From Ochromonas danica (Eukaryota > Sar > Chrysophyceae > Chromulinales > Chromulinaceae): a DNA stretch of 64,000 nt. The position numbers and the translations under genes are program-made. The DNA lies in assembly GCA_015146655.1 (NCBI GenBank), contig VKHL01000106.1, forward strand, positions 1 to 64,000. Direction: 5' to 3'. The notes under the pieces were generated by a model. That model saw only the letters and a program-made list of their open reading frames with translations. It had not been told where the DNA came from and did no database searches. This document shows, piece after piece, positions 44,314 to 56,452 of the stretch (its first letter is position 1; each line of letters starts with the position of its first letter).

Positions 44314-46400
44314 TTAGGTGGCCTTTGGAGTTGTCCATCCGGCAGCCACGGGGCCTTGATCATAAATGATCTCACGATGGCAAGACCATACAAGCTGGAT
44401 AGCTTCAGGTGTACCAATACCAGCAGCTCTAATCACAACAGCACATGAGAACAGCACGGATTACAACAAACGAATTTCACCATAACATACCTGGGATCAC
44501 CAGCAGGTCCGAACCAATGGTTCTGAGGAGCACCTGTCGTGCGGGCACGAATACCACTATAGGTCGTACCATTCACCGTGTTGCTCAAGACATAGTTCTG
44601 GAACTGAATGTCTCTTGAAACAACTGCAGCTGTGAGATGTGCTTCAGTGCGTTCCAAAGCCTCCAATACTTGGTCTAACTCTCCATCTTTGTATTCCACA
44701 ACAATCTACAAGTATAAAGAAAAATAAGATGCTCACTTTATATTGGCAGGGATAATAGCTAGTTTGCATACCTGGAAAGGTCCAAAGATCTCAGTGGTGC
44801 ACAAGGCGTAATGCTCCTTCTTAAGCAACTCCTTCAGGGGAATCTATCATATCAACGAGATGGAATTACTTCTAAAACAATGGTAACATAGCGGTGTGTT
44901 TCAAGGAATAACCTTAATGGCGGTTGGTTTCCAAGAGCCATAGCAATCAGGGATCTTGTGATTAGTCTGTAAGTCACCACCGAACAGTAACTCAGCTCCA
45001 GGAACCTTCAACAAAGCATCGACGTGAGCAAGGAATCTAACCATCAGAAACAAAAGGCAGTGGGTTAACAAGCAATTGAAAGCATATCTAGAAGAGACAC
45101 AAAGTCAACCTGCTGTTGGGCACAGTGAGGACAGGCCCCAAAGTGAGATCATCCAACTTCCTTCTCTCTGCCAACTTCTGAATACGACCTAACAATCCAG
45201 CTTTAACCCAATTAGCATGGACAAACAGCGCTGATTGAGCAGAGCACTTTTGTCCTGAATATGCGTAAGCATCTTGATCACAGACCCAAGCCACATAATC
45301 GATATCATGGACATCTGGACCCAAGACCTAACCAACACAACAATCGCCTTCACCATTTGATTGAGAGAAATGAAAGAGAAAGTAATACGTACCTTCCAAT
45401 CCCATCCAGCATCTTCTAACTTAACCTTTCCATTGAGTTCCTTCGCTAAGAACTCTCCCACTTTAGAGGAGCCAGTGAACTGAGTGACACGAGGCTTGGC
45501 TTGAAGAAGCAGCTTGTGCATGACAGGTCCATCACAATTGATGAAGTCCACATCTCTAGCTGGCAAGCCGCAGTGAATAAGCATGCGTAATGTCTGCTCT
45601 AATACAACAGACACCCTGGAATCTCCTTTGATCAAGACTTTGTTACCCATGAACAAAGCACCCATCAATTGTAAGATTGGAATCTCAATAGGAAAGTTGA
45701 AAGGAGCAATAATGGCAATATTGCCATATGGCCATCGATAACCAGATGACAGTTGACCTCCATGATCACCGGGTACTTGGAAACCTTGTGCTAAAAAGCG
45801 TACATTATCACCACTAAAATTCTGGAAGAATCTTTCTGTAACATGTAATTCTGCTTTAGCTTGATCGTAACTTTTGGGAGCAACACGTTGGATGAGTTTA
45901 ATAAAGAATTCACGAACATCTTCTTTACGTAACATAGCAGCTGCTTCCGCACAGACAGTACCATAGTGTAAGTAACGTTCAGGATGCTTGAAAGGATTGT
46001 GTAATCCGGACTTAGGCACGGCATGCGCATTTTCAACAAAAGGACGAAGATCACTTTCCTTCGAATCAGACACTTTCATGAAAATATCGCCATTTAAAGG
46101 GTCAGGTAAATTCAAGAGATGATCGGCAGTCTTCCACTCTCCAGACACTATTCCATTTCATGTCCATTTCCAAAACACATAATCGCCCGGTAAATTCCAG
46201 ACAATCACAAAGCAAATGATGTAAAGAGACTTACCAAGATTCTGAACCACATGAACATGTTTACCAGAGAGTTTGAAAGGATCAACAGTAGCAAAAGCTT
46301 CTACATTAGAATGTTTCATTTGAATACGTGTTTTCAAGAATTGATTCTTTATCAATGATGATGTCTTTGGTAGTCGTTGTACTAAATTAGTCGTCAACAT
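44314..46400 (-). CDS. ALDH12A1: Delta-1-pyrroline-5-carboxylate dehydrogenase (ALDH12 family)
   Basis: Oxidises P5C to glutamate with NAD+, the last step of proline breakdown in mitochondria. Seven exons: 46235-46400, 45393-46147, 45110-45327, 44913-45036, 44772-44843, 44491-44705 and 44314-44428. All have GT-AG borders and keep frame. Total 554 residues; the plant enzyme has about 556. The N-terminus is rich in Leu, Arg, Lys and Ser without acids, like a mitochondrial presequence. 'YGNIAIIAPFNFPIEIPILQ', 'FTGSSKVGEFLAKEL', 'KLEDAGWDWKVLGPDV' (catalytic Glu) and 'YSGQKCSAQSALFVH' (catalytic Cys) are family hallmarks. This is the most intron-rich gene in the window. Confidence 0.97.
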
Positions 46401-46899
46401 ATCTGATATGGAATTATAATAGCTTCAAGAGTGGATCTAGTAGAAGACAGTGGTGGTAAGGTGGTAACAAAGTAGTGTTAGTAGTTGGCAATAGTCTAAT
46501 AGCTATCTTAGACTAGTCTATCTGTTGCTGTTGTTCTTATTGTTTTGTTGTCCTGCGAACAGTTCTGCTTGAGGTTGCCAGCCAGGATTCTTGCCCTCTA
46601 AACCTCAACAAAACAGAGTTAAAAGTCCACTTCTTGGATGAACTTTAAGTGTTCAACATCCGACATCTTCTGCCTTGTTGCCTTTGATTCACTACATGTA
46701 CTTGTAGAACGGAAGTTGAGTTGTCATCATTTGTTTGATTTGTTACATTACAAACTAACCCTAAAATAGAAATATTAAAACTTTAACCTCAATAGATATA
46801 ATAAGTCTAAATAACGATCTTGGCGTAGGTGAATCATGGAGGATAATTGGGATAGTTGTGGTGATACTACTGTAAATACCGAGTTACGTCATGGCAGAC
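46401..46899. other. Spacer carrying the left edge of the duplicated unit
   Basis: 499 bp. Similarity to the second duplication unit begins near 46722 (TGTCATCATTTGTTTGATTT), in the 3' flank of the Cys-rich gene. Nothing coding. Confidence 0.5.
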
Positions 46900-48087
46900 T
46901 TAAACCATGTTGGGATCTTTCACGGGAGGAGCAGAAGCATTAGCGGTCAAAACTGTCCCCTCCGCATAAACATATGTTGGCTGAGCTGGTGCAGCCTCGG
47001 CGTATTGAACAGAAGAGTGGGGGGCGACTTCTTGAGCTGGTTGCTGAATGTAGACCACTTGGGCAGGTTGAGGGGTTTGAACGATATTATGAACTACAAT
47101 TGTTTGAGCAGGAGGAGGTGGCACTGGAGCATTGGCGCCGCGGCCAGTGAGCTGACCCACGGATAAGCAGCATGCCATTTTGCACTCTCCTTGAACGCAA
47201 CAGACACAGAAAGGCAAACAAGTATACATGCAAGGTACCTCTTCATCACAAGGAAAGGCACAGCGACGATCAAGACAGAAGTTTTGATCCATGCATTTGA
47301 TACAGGTTGTTGGCGTGGAATAACAAACCGCGTTAGATTTGGCCAATAAGCAGCACGAGCGCTGCTTCTCTCTCTCTTTATCCCAACACAAGGGCTTCAT
47401 GTAAATAGCAGTATTCTTAACGCATAGACACTGCTGACGCTGTACGCAACCAATACAAGCAGGGAAGCTGCAGAAGCAGGAGTCGATGGTGCAGCAAGTG
47501 GCACTGTGAATGTCCAGAAACACATTATCAGTGAGATCGAAAATATACCAAGATAGGATGCAAAGGAAACTCACTTGCAAGGGACGGCGTCGTACACATT
47601 AGAGAGACCCTCCTTGGACTCTACATTACGCAACATCTCCCCAGGCTGGAGCATGGACTCATCCAATGGGCAACCACATACCCATTCAAAGCAGAAGCAT
47701 TGGCGATATAGTTTACATCTGCATTCCGGATTGGTCAAATCTGAAACACCAGATCCCAATAAAAAGCAGACGTTCTGTTCGTTGTTGGCAGGTGTGCACT
47801 TGCAACTATAGTATTCATCCTCAATGCACAAGAACTGAGTGGCTCCTTTGCAACCAAAGCAATGTGGCCAATCCAGATAGTCACAGCGGAAGGCACAGTA
47901 AATGGGATCCAAACTAAATCATACCAATTTGGTGATATGGTCTTAGTGGATGCAGTATTTTCAGAAGAAGAAAATAAAAATATTCTTACCGGATAAAATT
48001 TGGTGGAAGACCAGGGTTTACAACTGGCGTAGCAGGTTGATTCTCTACGATAATGGTAGTGGTAGTAGTGGTAGTAGTAGTGTCCAT
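46900..48087 (-). CDS. Cys-rich protein A
   Basis: Three exons: 47990-48087, 47575-47913 and 46900-47503; 346 residues. I do not recognise a named family. A Thr-rich start ('MDTTTTTTTTTIIVENQP') is followed by ~210 residues with over 40 Cys. This part seems internally duplicated: 'HCFGCKGATQFLCIEDEYYS' aligns with 'ACIGCVQRQQCLCVKNTAIY', then 'VCFLLGSGV' with 'SCCLLAKSN', 'LYRQCFCFEWVCGCPLDES' with 'MDQNFCLDRRCAFPCDEEV'. It then has 'PCMYTCLPFCVCCVQGECK'. The last ~90 residues are Pro/Gln/Val-rich ('VVYIQQPAQEVAPHSSVQYA'). No signal peptide or membrane segment. Metal binding or disulphide stacking is a guess. Copy B lies next door. Confidence 0.82.
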
Positions 48088-48791
48088 GATTTGACGAGGA
48101 AATCCAAATGATCGAAAGCGGTTGGATTGTGGTGCTGGGGTATCTTGGATATTAAAACGCGTTGTTCAAAATTTTAATGAATAAACAGGTTTCCATTTCC
48201 CTGTCATTTTCGTTTTGTTTCGTCGCCTTGTTGACATGAAACAGAAATAGTAATAAATTGTATAGATGGCTGTTAACTAGAATGTCCATGACGAACAAAT
48301 TAAATGGAGAAGAAAGAGTTCACCAAGCTGAAGTTCAAGCAATTTGAGATTGCTCAAATTTGTACTTTGTTGATTTAAACCACCGATCGCACAGACTTAG
48401 CCCTGGCGAAGAAACTTCGAGCAGAATTCTGTCGTCTCTTGTTTAGTACTGAATTGAAAGATTGACAACGTTCTATTAGTGGGATAAATAATGATAGATA
48501 ATAAACGCAGCAAGTCTCATCGATCACCAGTTAACGTAACTAAGAGGTGTGTGTTTCTTGAGGTTGATAACCAGGATTTACAAGTCAGACTCACTTCCCT
48601 CAAGAACATTCTTTGAAGTGTCATCATTTATTTGATTTGTTACAGTATCAACTAATCCTAAGATAGAAAGTTCAAAACTTAACCTCAATAGATAATATTC
48701 TAAATAATGTAGCTCTAGGCTTAAGACATGGAGGATGATTGGGATAGTTGCGATGGTACTACTGTAAATACCGATTTACGTCATGGTCAGT
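48088..48791. other. Spacer at the duplication junction
   Basis: 704 bp: the 5' flank of Cys-rich gene A, a decayed exon (48288-48506), then about 110 bp of unduplicated junction DNA before unit B starts near 48619. Confidence 0.6.
48288..48506 (+). pseudogene. Decayed copy of first exon of the receiver-TPR-CNB gene
   Basis: It matches 50530-50745 closely at DNA level, for example around 48320-48350 and the run GTCGTCTCTTGTTTAGTACT. It has lost the frame near its start, contains in-frame stops such as a TGA replacing TGT within 'KDCQR', and has no downstream exons. It is the truncated end of duplication unit A. Confidence 0.9.
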
Positions 48792-50297
48792 TTAAACCAT
48801 GTTGGGATCTTTCACAGGAGGAGCAGGAGCATTACTGTTCAAAACCGCACTCTGCGCATATGCATATGTTGGTTGACCTGGTGTAGCCATAACGTACTGA
48901 ACAGGTTGAGGTGCAGCTTGAGGTGGTTGCTGAACGTAGACCATTTGCACAGGAGGAGGGGAAGGTGCGACGTTGTGAACAGCCATTGTTTGGTCAGTAG
49001 GAGTTGGTGGCACTGAAGCATTGTCGCCGCGTTGACCTGGTGTACCCATAACGTACTGAACAGGCTGAGGTGCACCTTGAGGTGGTTGCTGAACGTAGAC
49101 CATTTGCACAGAAGGAGGATGGGAATGTACGACGTTGTGAACAGCCATTGTTTCATCCGTAGGAGCTGGTGGCACTGGAGCATTGGCTCCGCGTTGACCT
49201 GGTGCAGTCATAACGTACTGAACCGGTTGAGGTGCTCCTTGAGGTGGCTGCTGAACATAGACCACTTGCACTTCTTTGCCATGAAGAGGGGGATGAGTGA
49301 TGTTGTGAACAGCCATTGTTTCTTCAGTAAGAGGTGGTGGCACTGGAGCCTTGGCACCGCGGCCAGTGAGCTGACCCACGGACATGCAGCACGACATCTT
49401 GCACTCTCCTTGAACACAACAGACACAGAAGGGCAAACAAGTACACAAGCAAGGTACCTCTTCATCACAAGGAATGGCACAGCGGCGATCAATACAGAAG
49501 GTTTGATCCATGCATTTGATACAGGTTGTTGGCTTGGAAAAACAAACCGCCTTTGATTTTCCCAACAAGCAGCACGAGCGCGGGTTTTCTCTTTCTTTCT
49601 CCCAACACAAGGGCTTCATGTAAATAGCTGCGATATCAACACATAGACACTGTTGACGCCGCACACAGCCACAACAGGCAGGGAAGCTGCAGAAGCAGGA
49701 GTCGAAGAAGCAGCAAGCGGCACTGTGAATATTCAGAAATACATATCAGATGAACTCAAAAGAAAACCAAAACGACAGGACACTCACTTGCAAGGGACGG
49801 CGTCGTACACATTGGAGAGACCCTCCTTGGACTCTACATTACGCAACATGTCTCCAGGCTGGAGCATGGACTCATCCAATGGAAAGCCACAAACCAATTC
49901 AACGCAGAAGCATTGGCGATATAGTTTACATCTCAATTCTGGCTGGGTCAAATCTGAAACGCCAGATGCCAATAAAAAGCAGACGTTCTGTTCGTTGTTG
50001 GGAGGAGGGCATTTGCAAATATAGTGTTCATCCTCAACGCACAAGAACTGAGTGGCTCCTTTGCAACCAAAGCAATGTGGCCAATCCAGATAGTCACAAC
50101 GATAGGCACAGTGAATGGAATCTAGGCTAAATCATAACAATTTCTGTTACTTTGTTCGTATGGGATGCACTTTTTTGAGAAAGAAAATAAGTTCTCTCTT
50201 ACCGGATAAAACTTGAAGGAAGACCAGGGTTTACAACAGGAGTATCAGGTTGATTCTCTACGATAACGGTAGTAGCGGTAGTGGTTGTAGTGTCCAT
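48792..50297 (-). CDS. Cys-rich protein B (with an apparent +1 base)
   Basis: Paralogue of the gene at 46900-48087 with the same three-exon plan: 50203-50297, 49788-50127 and 48792-49722. The Cys framework is nearly identical. Exon 2 has one base more than in copy A, near 50100 (plus strand TAGTCACAACCGATAGGCAC against TAGTCACAGCGGAAGGCAC). Read literally this shifts the frame to an early stop soon after the exon start. Either the copy is newly inactivated, or the base is an assembly error, or splicing differs. Exon 3 stays open for 310 codons with no damage, which favours an error or a very recent event. The C-terminus has three ~54-residue repeats where copy A has one. Without the extra base it would have about 454 residues. 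Confidence 0.72.
48872..49360. repeat. Three in-frame tandem repeats of 159-168 bp
   Basis: Units 48872-49030, 49031-49192 and 49193-49360 lie within exon 3 of Cys-rich gene B. Each encodes ~53-56 residues of the form 'RGANAPVPPAPTDETMAVHN' then 'VYVQQPPQGAPQPVQYVM'. Lengths are multiples of three, so expansion kept the frame. Copy A has one diverged unit. Confidence 0.9.
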
Positions 50298-50529
50298 GGT
50301 TTAACGAGGAAATCCAAAAGGTTTAGAAGCGGATTGTAATGATGATTGTGATTGGATTGTTCTGCTGTATTAGGGGAGGGTAGTTTCTTGGAAAGTAAAA
50401 ACGCGTTGTTGAATAAACGAACAAGCAAGTTTCAGCCGTTTTGTTGTTTTGCAAATGGAGTGGTTATAGTATGAATTGATAATAGATATGGATATAGATG
50501 TTTGAACTATTTCAACAACTAGAATATCC

Positions 50530-53500
50530 ATGAAGAATCAATCAGATTTAGAAGAGTTCACGAAGCTGAAGTTTAAGCAATTGGAGATTGCTCAAAGTTG
50601 TACTTTGTTAATCTACACGCGTGATCGTACAGACTTAGCGCTGGCAAAGAAACTTCGACCAGAATTCCGTCGTCTCTTGTTTAGTACTGAATTGAAAGAT
50701 TGTCAACGATCTATTAGTCGTATAACCAATGATAATAAAGAGGAAGCGCCTGTTGATATTGTAAGTCATCACTCACTGTGACTAACTTGTTGTGATTGTG
50801 TATTAGGTATTAGTTTACATGGCCTGGCTTTGCTTTGGTTTGTATTGAATGGAAGTGTGTTGGTTTACATGGTCTTGCTTGTGTTGACCTTGCTTGTGTT
50901 TGTGTTCAATGGAAGTGATAACGTCAATCATGGTTTGTGTTGTTTTGTTTGTTTTTAGGTTTTGGCTGACTTTGATTTAAGTATTCCCAAGTTTATTGAT
51001 TATATTAATAAACGACCAAGTCAAGCAGAAACTAATCTTTGCCCTTTAATTCCAGTTGTCATCTTAGCTAAAGAGACTTCTATTAAAGATGTTGAAGATC
51101 ATCTCTTACCTTTTGGTGGTGTCAATAAGATATTAGACCCACCATTCAAAAGTCATACAGTCTTTAACGTTCTCTTAGAAGCATTATATAATCGTAATAA
51201 AGTTGAAGAAACGTTCAATTATATCAAGAAAGTACCAACTAAAGCAGCAAAATATCCTTTTCTTTCAATTTTTGAAGCTAAACCACCTTTAAAGAATAAA
51301 GAAACAGAAGAGATTACAAAGAATTCTATTCTTACAGGATCAACTTCATTACATGCTGCTGATCATGTTGTATTAGATGAATTAGATGCTGCATCAGAGA
51401 GTTCTAGTATGTTACCAGATTGTGTCAAAGTTGCACGACGGAAACATCCTGAACTAAACAATCAATATGAATCACCTGAATTAGATGAGATGCAGGACAA
51501 TCTTGGTAATGGATTATCTGGAGGTGTTAAGAGACCTGGCACTCCTCCACCTGCAAGTATTCTTAAGAAACAGTCTAGCTTTGGACGACAACCTTCTCTG
51601 TCAGCATTTCGTCAACGATCTTCGAAGAGGTTTAACTTTGGTGATTTACAACATGTTAATCAAGATGAGGAAGAAGAAGAAAAGGCAAAAGTGGATAAGC
51701 TAGTCTTACCAGATGAACAATGGAATTCTATCAAGTAAGATGAATTGCCTTTCGTGTGTTTGTTTGGTGGATGATAAGGATTGTATCTGATGAATGTTTG
51801 TATCCTCTTATTGTTATGGTTATTGTTATGGTTATTGTTTTTGTTGTTGTTGTGGTGGTTTAGTATGTTAGATTCACAAGAGGCAAGAAGAGGTTCACTA
51901 ATGCTATTCTCAGACGATAGTCTCAGTAATAACAATTCACATGAAGGAATGTCAGTTAGTACTACAATGGATGGAGAAACTCTCAAGAAGAAACTTGCCA
52001 CTATGGGTGTTCAGAATGAAGTTCTTATGGATTCTGTTCATCGTCCAGTATGGAAGGAATCAAAGCAAGCAGGTAGACAATCACTACTACCCATGCCACT
52101 ATCCACTATCGCAATGACTCACCCACATCTGACCTGTGACTATTGTAGAGAGACAACTAAGACGTACAGGAGGGAAAGTGGTTCATGACTTTTCTCATTT
52201 CTTAGAGAAACAACCACCAGCATTGAATAAAGTACGAACTGTCAGTGGTCTAGATCGTAAAGTTTGTCAACAAGCATGGAGAGCAATTAAACGACCTCTC
52301 ACATCCAGTGCTATTGATCTTCGTAGTGGTAAGAAGGTTTACTCCTCACTCACACATGATGTCTTCTTCACTTTGTCTGTTCATCACAATGATTTAATAG
52401 AGAAAAGTGGTTTGCCAAGATTAGACACACTTCGAGTTGTTACTGAAGGCTCAACACCAAAAGGCACACCAAAGAGCTCATCAATGAAAGGTTCATCAGA
52501 AAGGATTATAACACTTCGTAAAGATGATTCCTTTTTATTACAAGTTACTAACAACTCAACAGGTAAAAATACACCAACAAAAGCAATGATGAAAAGTCGT
52601 GCAGATAGTATTCATAGTGGAATATCTGGAGAAGGTGATCATATCTCAATAGTACAAGAAGATGATCGAAGTTGGTTAAAGAAGTCTGGAGGTGGTAGTG
52701 ATTTAAGTTTAAGTTGTTTTTCACAAGATCCAAGAAATACATCAAAATACTATCGACGTATAGCACAAGTTGCTAAACAAAATATTCCTGATTTACAAGT
52801 TAGTGAATTATTAGATATTGATTTTACAAATCAACGTATTAATTTAGGAGAAAAGGATATGTTAGAAAGAGGTCTTAGTTTACAAAAATCAGGTGATATG
52901 GAATCAGCTGCAATCTATTATACACGTGCTGGTGCACATAGTAAAGATCAAGAAATTAGTCGAATGTTATTAGGTAATTTAAATTATAATTTAAAGAGAT
53001 TATTATCAGCTTTGAAATATTATGATCAAGCTATTCATATTATTGAATCCAAACCAATAGGAGTACGTCCTAGACAACATGCTTTCTTAGCTTATTATAA
53101 TCGTGCTATTATCTATTTCCGTCTTGGTGATGATGATGATGGTATTCGTGATATTACAACAGCTTTAGAATATAATAATGAACATTTACAAGCACGAGAG
53201 ATTCTATCACTTGCTAAACGTCGACTTGGTCTATATGGACAAGCAATTGATGAAGCAATTAAACATAAAAATTTGAAAGTTGATTTACATGTTAAAGAGA
53301 TTGAAAAACAAAGAAAAGCATTCGAAGCATCACAAAAGCTTCGTATGGTTAAAGGCAATACTACTAACAACAATAACAATGATCATGATAATAATAACAA
53401 CAACTATGATGATGATGATATAGTTCATCCTATTGGAGAAATTCAACATAGCAGTCATTTACTTCAATCTGCTATTAGTCGACGTGGTGAAAGTATGTTA

Positions 53501-56252
53501 AGTAAAGGTAGTAATAACGGTGGTGGTATTAAGACAATGCAAATTGAAGTACCAGAATCATCATGTCGAAGTTCTTTACGTGATCGTGTAGCAGCACATC
53601 GTGGTAGTAACAATGCCTTTGGTGCTAAAGATAATGATAACAATGATGATGAAGAAAGAGGGAATAGTACAGAATTAGCTGATGGTTATTTGAAATTATT
53701 TAAAATGCAACATAATATTAAATTAGAATTATTTGATGAAATTTTTAATAAACCAAATGATATTCAAAGTTCATTATTAATTGAACCACTGAAACGAAAA
53801 TCATCTGATATTAAAATTATTGCTAATTATTTAGAATTTTTTCCTTTTCTTTATCCTTTAGGAGAAGGTTTATTAGAAGAATTATCACAATGTGTTGAAT
53901 ATCGTGCAATATGTAATCCACAATTAGTGTCACAAAATAATCGTCTATTTGGTCAAAATCAAGATCCTTATGCTGTTTGTCTATTAATGAAAGGTCATAT
54001 TCAAACACGTTTAGATTATAGTACACATCAATCAATGACCAATCTCTTCTTAGATGATTATTATGAAAATGAAGTATTTGGACATATTGATTATCTTTTC
54101 AATATTATGAGTCGTCCTTTAGTGAAAGTGATTGAAGAAACACTTCTATTACATCCAAAACATCGTAAAAATACATCTTCTCTCTTTAATACAGCAAGTA
54201 TTTCTAATCTTGGTTCATCATTATTACCATCTTCTCATGGTGATGGAAATGATAGTCTACCAAGTGATTCTAGTGATGATGATACGGATGTATTATTATC
54301 TAAAGTTGATGATAACAATGAAGCTCATCAAGCTCTACTACAAGAATTACATAGTCTATTAGCCATTGCAGAAGGGAAACAAGGGAATAATGCACAAAAT
54401 GCAATTTCTCCAACTAGCAGACTTCAACGCAATGGTACTGGACTTAGTTCTGCTCCACCTGAATTACCCACTACTATCTCACGTGCTATTCGACCTGGCA
54501 TGTTTGCAACCTATTGTTTAGCTTCACCATGTGAGTTATTAATGTTCTCTAAGAGAGATTATTATTGTCATTTATATGCACCAGCATTAGAAGAATTTCG
54601 ATCGCGTTTAGAAGCGATTAAAGCATGTGGAATATTTTCACGTTGGAGACCAGAAGAAATGATACGACTTGCTCGTATGGGACGTATCTTACATGTTAAA
54701 CGTGGTACAATTATTATTGAACAAGGAGAAAAACCAAAACATTTATTTATTATTATGAAAGGAATGTGTAAAGTGAACAAGAAACCAAATCGTACAGAAA
54801 TGCTTTTACAAAAATTGGAGATTGCAAGAGAAAAAGCACATCAACATGATCTTAAATATCTATTCCATCATAAACCTCTTCATTTAGGTATTGAAAGTTC
54901 TCCTCCAATTCAACGTAAAGCAGAAGAAAATGTTGATTGGGATAGTAAAGACAATAGTGAAGATGAGTTGTTAATAGCAGCAGATAATACAATGACAGCA
55001 ACTCTGTCATCATCATCAAAGCCTTCTAGTCCTAATAAAGGACGAAATCAGAAACCATCAACACCTATGACACAAAAGATACATAAAGGTCAAATTGCTG
55101 GTGGACTAAGCAGATCTCAAAGTGGTTCTGCGCCAAATACTCCGGTATCTAAGAAACATTTGGCTAAACAAGGTGAGCATCATCTTAACTCTCCGATTCA
55201 ATCCAAACCAGCAAGTGCTACTATGACAACTTCGAATACAAACACATCCAAATTGGTAGTGAACGCCGCCTCGACTCTACCACGAGTTGATCACCATCAC
55301 TCATCAGCTACAAGCACAACAACAGCAGCAACAACAACAGCAGCAGGTCCATCCTCAACTGCCAATACTAAACCACCTCTTAACAAGTCCTTAACAAGAT
55401 CTGCTCCTCCTTCTTCTCAAAACAATCATTTTACTTTTCCTAATACAACTCCTTCCACGAAGAAGAAATCTCAAAACAAACTATCACATGAACAAAAGTC
55501 TTCTCATTCTCTTCATGATGTCAAACATTTCCCAACAGTCATTGATTTACCTCCTGCTTCACCAACATCTGCTGAAAAGGAAAGAAGAGAATTACAAATA
55601 GAAATTGAGAAATTAGAAGATCTTATCTCTCAAGCTCGTTTACAAGATGCTTTTGAAAATCACAGACAAAATGGTGGTGGAAGTGCAAGTATTAGTCGAA
55701 TCCATTCTACTGACAATCTTCATGATCGTGTTGTTCAAGGGAATAGACCTTTTACTCGTGCATCTGTTAATATGGATCAACCAGGTGATAAAGAAGCTCG
55801 TGAATTAGCAGTGACGTTAGGTAATATTGATGCAGAGATTGCAACGTTGCAATGGCCTATGATCTTTGGTGAAGCTTGTATTCTTGATCCTGAGCATGGC
55901 TTTAGTCGAGGGTCAGTCGTGGCTGACACTAGTTTAGAACTCTTTGTTCTTCATAAGACACAAATACAAACCTTCCAAATTGATGATGCATTCCTTGACA
56001 GAGTAAAAGGTAAGGAGAATATCTGTCTGTCTGTCATCGTATTGATCTCTTGTATCATCATTTGACTCTGATTCTTCTCTGTGGATGTTCTGTTTAATAG
56101 GAAAAGGTGTTGTTTTCCCAAGCGATCCTGATATTGTTGTCGATCTTTATCATAAGCAACTTTGGGGAGGTTATTGTAAAGATGTCATGAAGGATATTTC
56201 CACGAATAAGTGGCCCAAATCTCTTAAATCCCATGAACCCTTTAGTGTTTAG
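50530..56252 (+). CDS. Receiver-like/TPR/cyclic-nucleotide-binding multidomain protein
   Basis: Five exons: 50530-50760, 50959-51734, 51864-52072, 52149-56009 and 56101-56252; 1742 residues. Residues ~15-135 follow a response-regulator receiver: 'CTLLIYTRD', 'VDIVLADFDLSIPKFIDYI' (Asp at the phospho-acceptor strand), 'IPVVILAKE', 'GGVNKILDPPFKS' (Lys-Pro region). A Ser-rich linker precedes TPR repeats ('GDMESAAIYYTRAGAHSKD', 'AFLAYYNRAIIYFRLGD'). Two cyclic-nucleotide-binding-type folds follow. The first is 'DPYAVCLLMKGHIQTRL', 'NEVFGHIDYL', 'YCLASPCELLMFSKRDYY'. The second is 'GTIIIEQGEKPKHLFIIMKG', then ~340 low-complexity residues, then 'IFGEACILDPEHGFSRGSVV' as phosphate-binding cassette. 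Arg in 'FSRGSVVA' could bind a cyclic nucleotide phosphate. Signalling role inferred. Confidence 0.8.
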
Positions 56253-56452
56253 AGGCTGAAGATTGGATTGTAACAACTATGAGAACTCATACTAATGTTG
56301 TTTTGTATAATATAACCTGTAACTTAGAAAATAGAACACAAAGAAGAAATACATTTAGTACTGACTATTTACACTTCCAATCAACCCATATATCCAAACA
56401 TTCATTCATTCACTCACCATTCCACTCAACTGATGGTAACAAATTGGTAATA

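Larger units (their letters stand above)
46722..48506. repeat. Tandem segmental duplication, unit A
   Basis: About 1.8 kb, direct repeat of 48619-50741. In order it contains 3' flank, Cys-rich gene A, a shared intergenic stretch and a decayed copy of the first exon of the receiver-TPR-CNB gene. Edges are set by eye where similarity fades. The unit is about 340 bp shorter than unit B, mostly because its Cys-rich gene has one C-terminal repeat instead of three. Confidence 0.88.
48619..50741. repeat. Tandem segmental duplication, unit B
   Basis: About 2.1 kb, direct repeat of 46722-48506. It includes Cys-rich gene B and runs into the first exon of the intact gene at 50530. Similarity covers exons, introns and flanks, so the event was DNA-level, not retroposition. 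Confidence 0.88.

Noticed and set aside
48872-49360. CRISPR-like array
   Set aside because: The repeats are contiguous, protein-coding and ~160 bp each, with no spacers; the window is eukaryotic.
49032-49556. 174-codon plus-strand frame across Cys-rich gene B
   Set aside because: Antisense of the in-frame tandem repeats, which stay open on both strands because of their composition.
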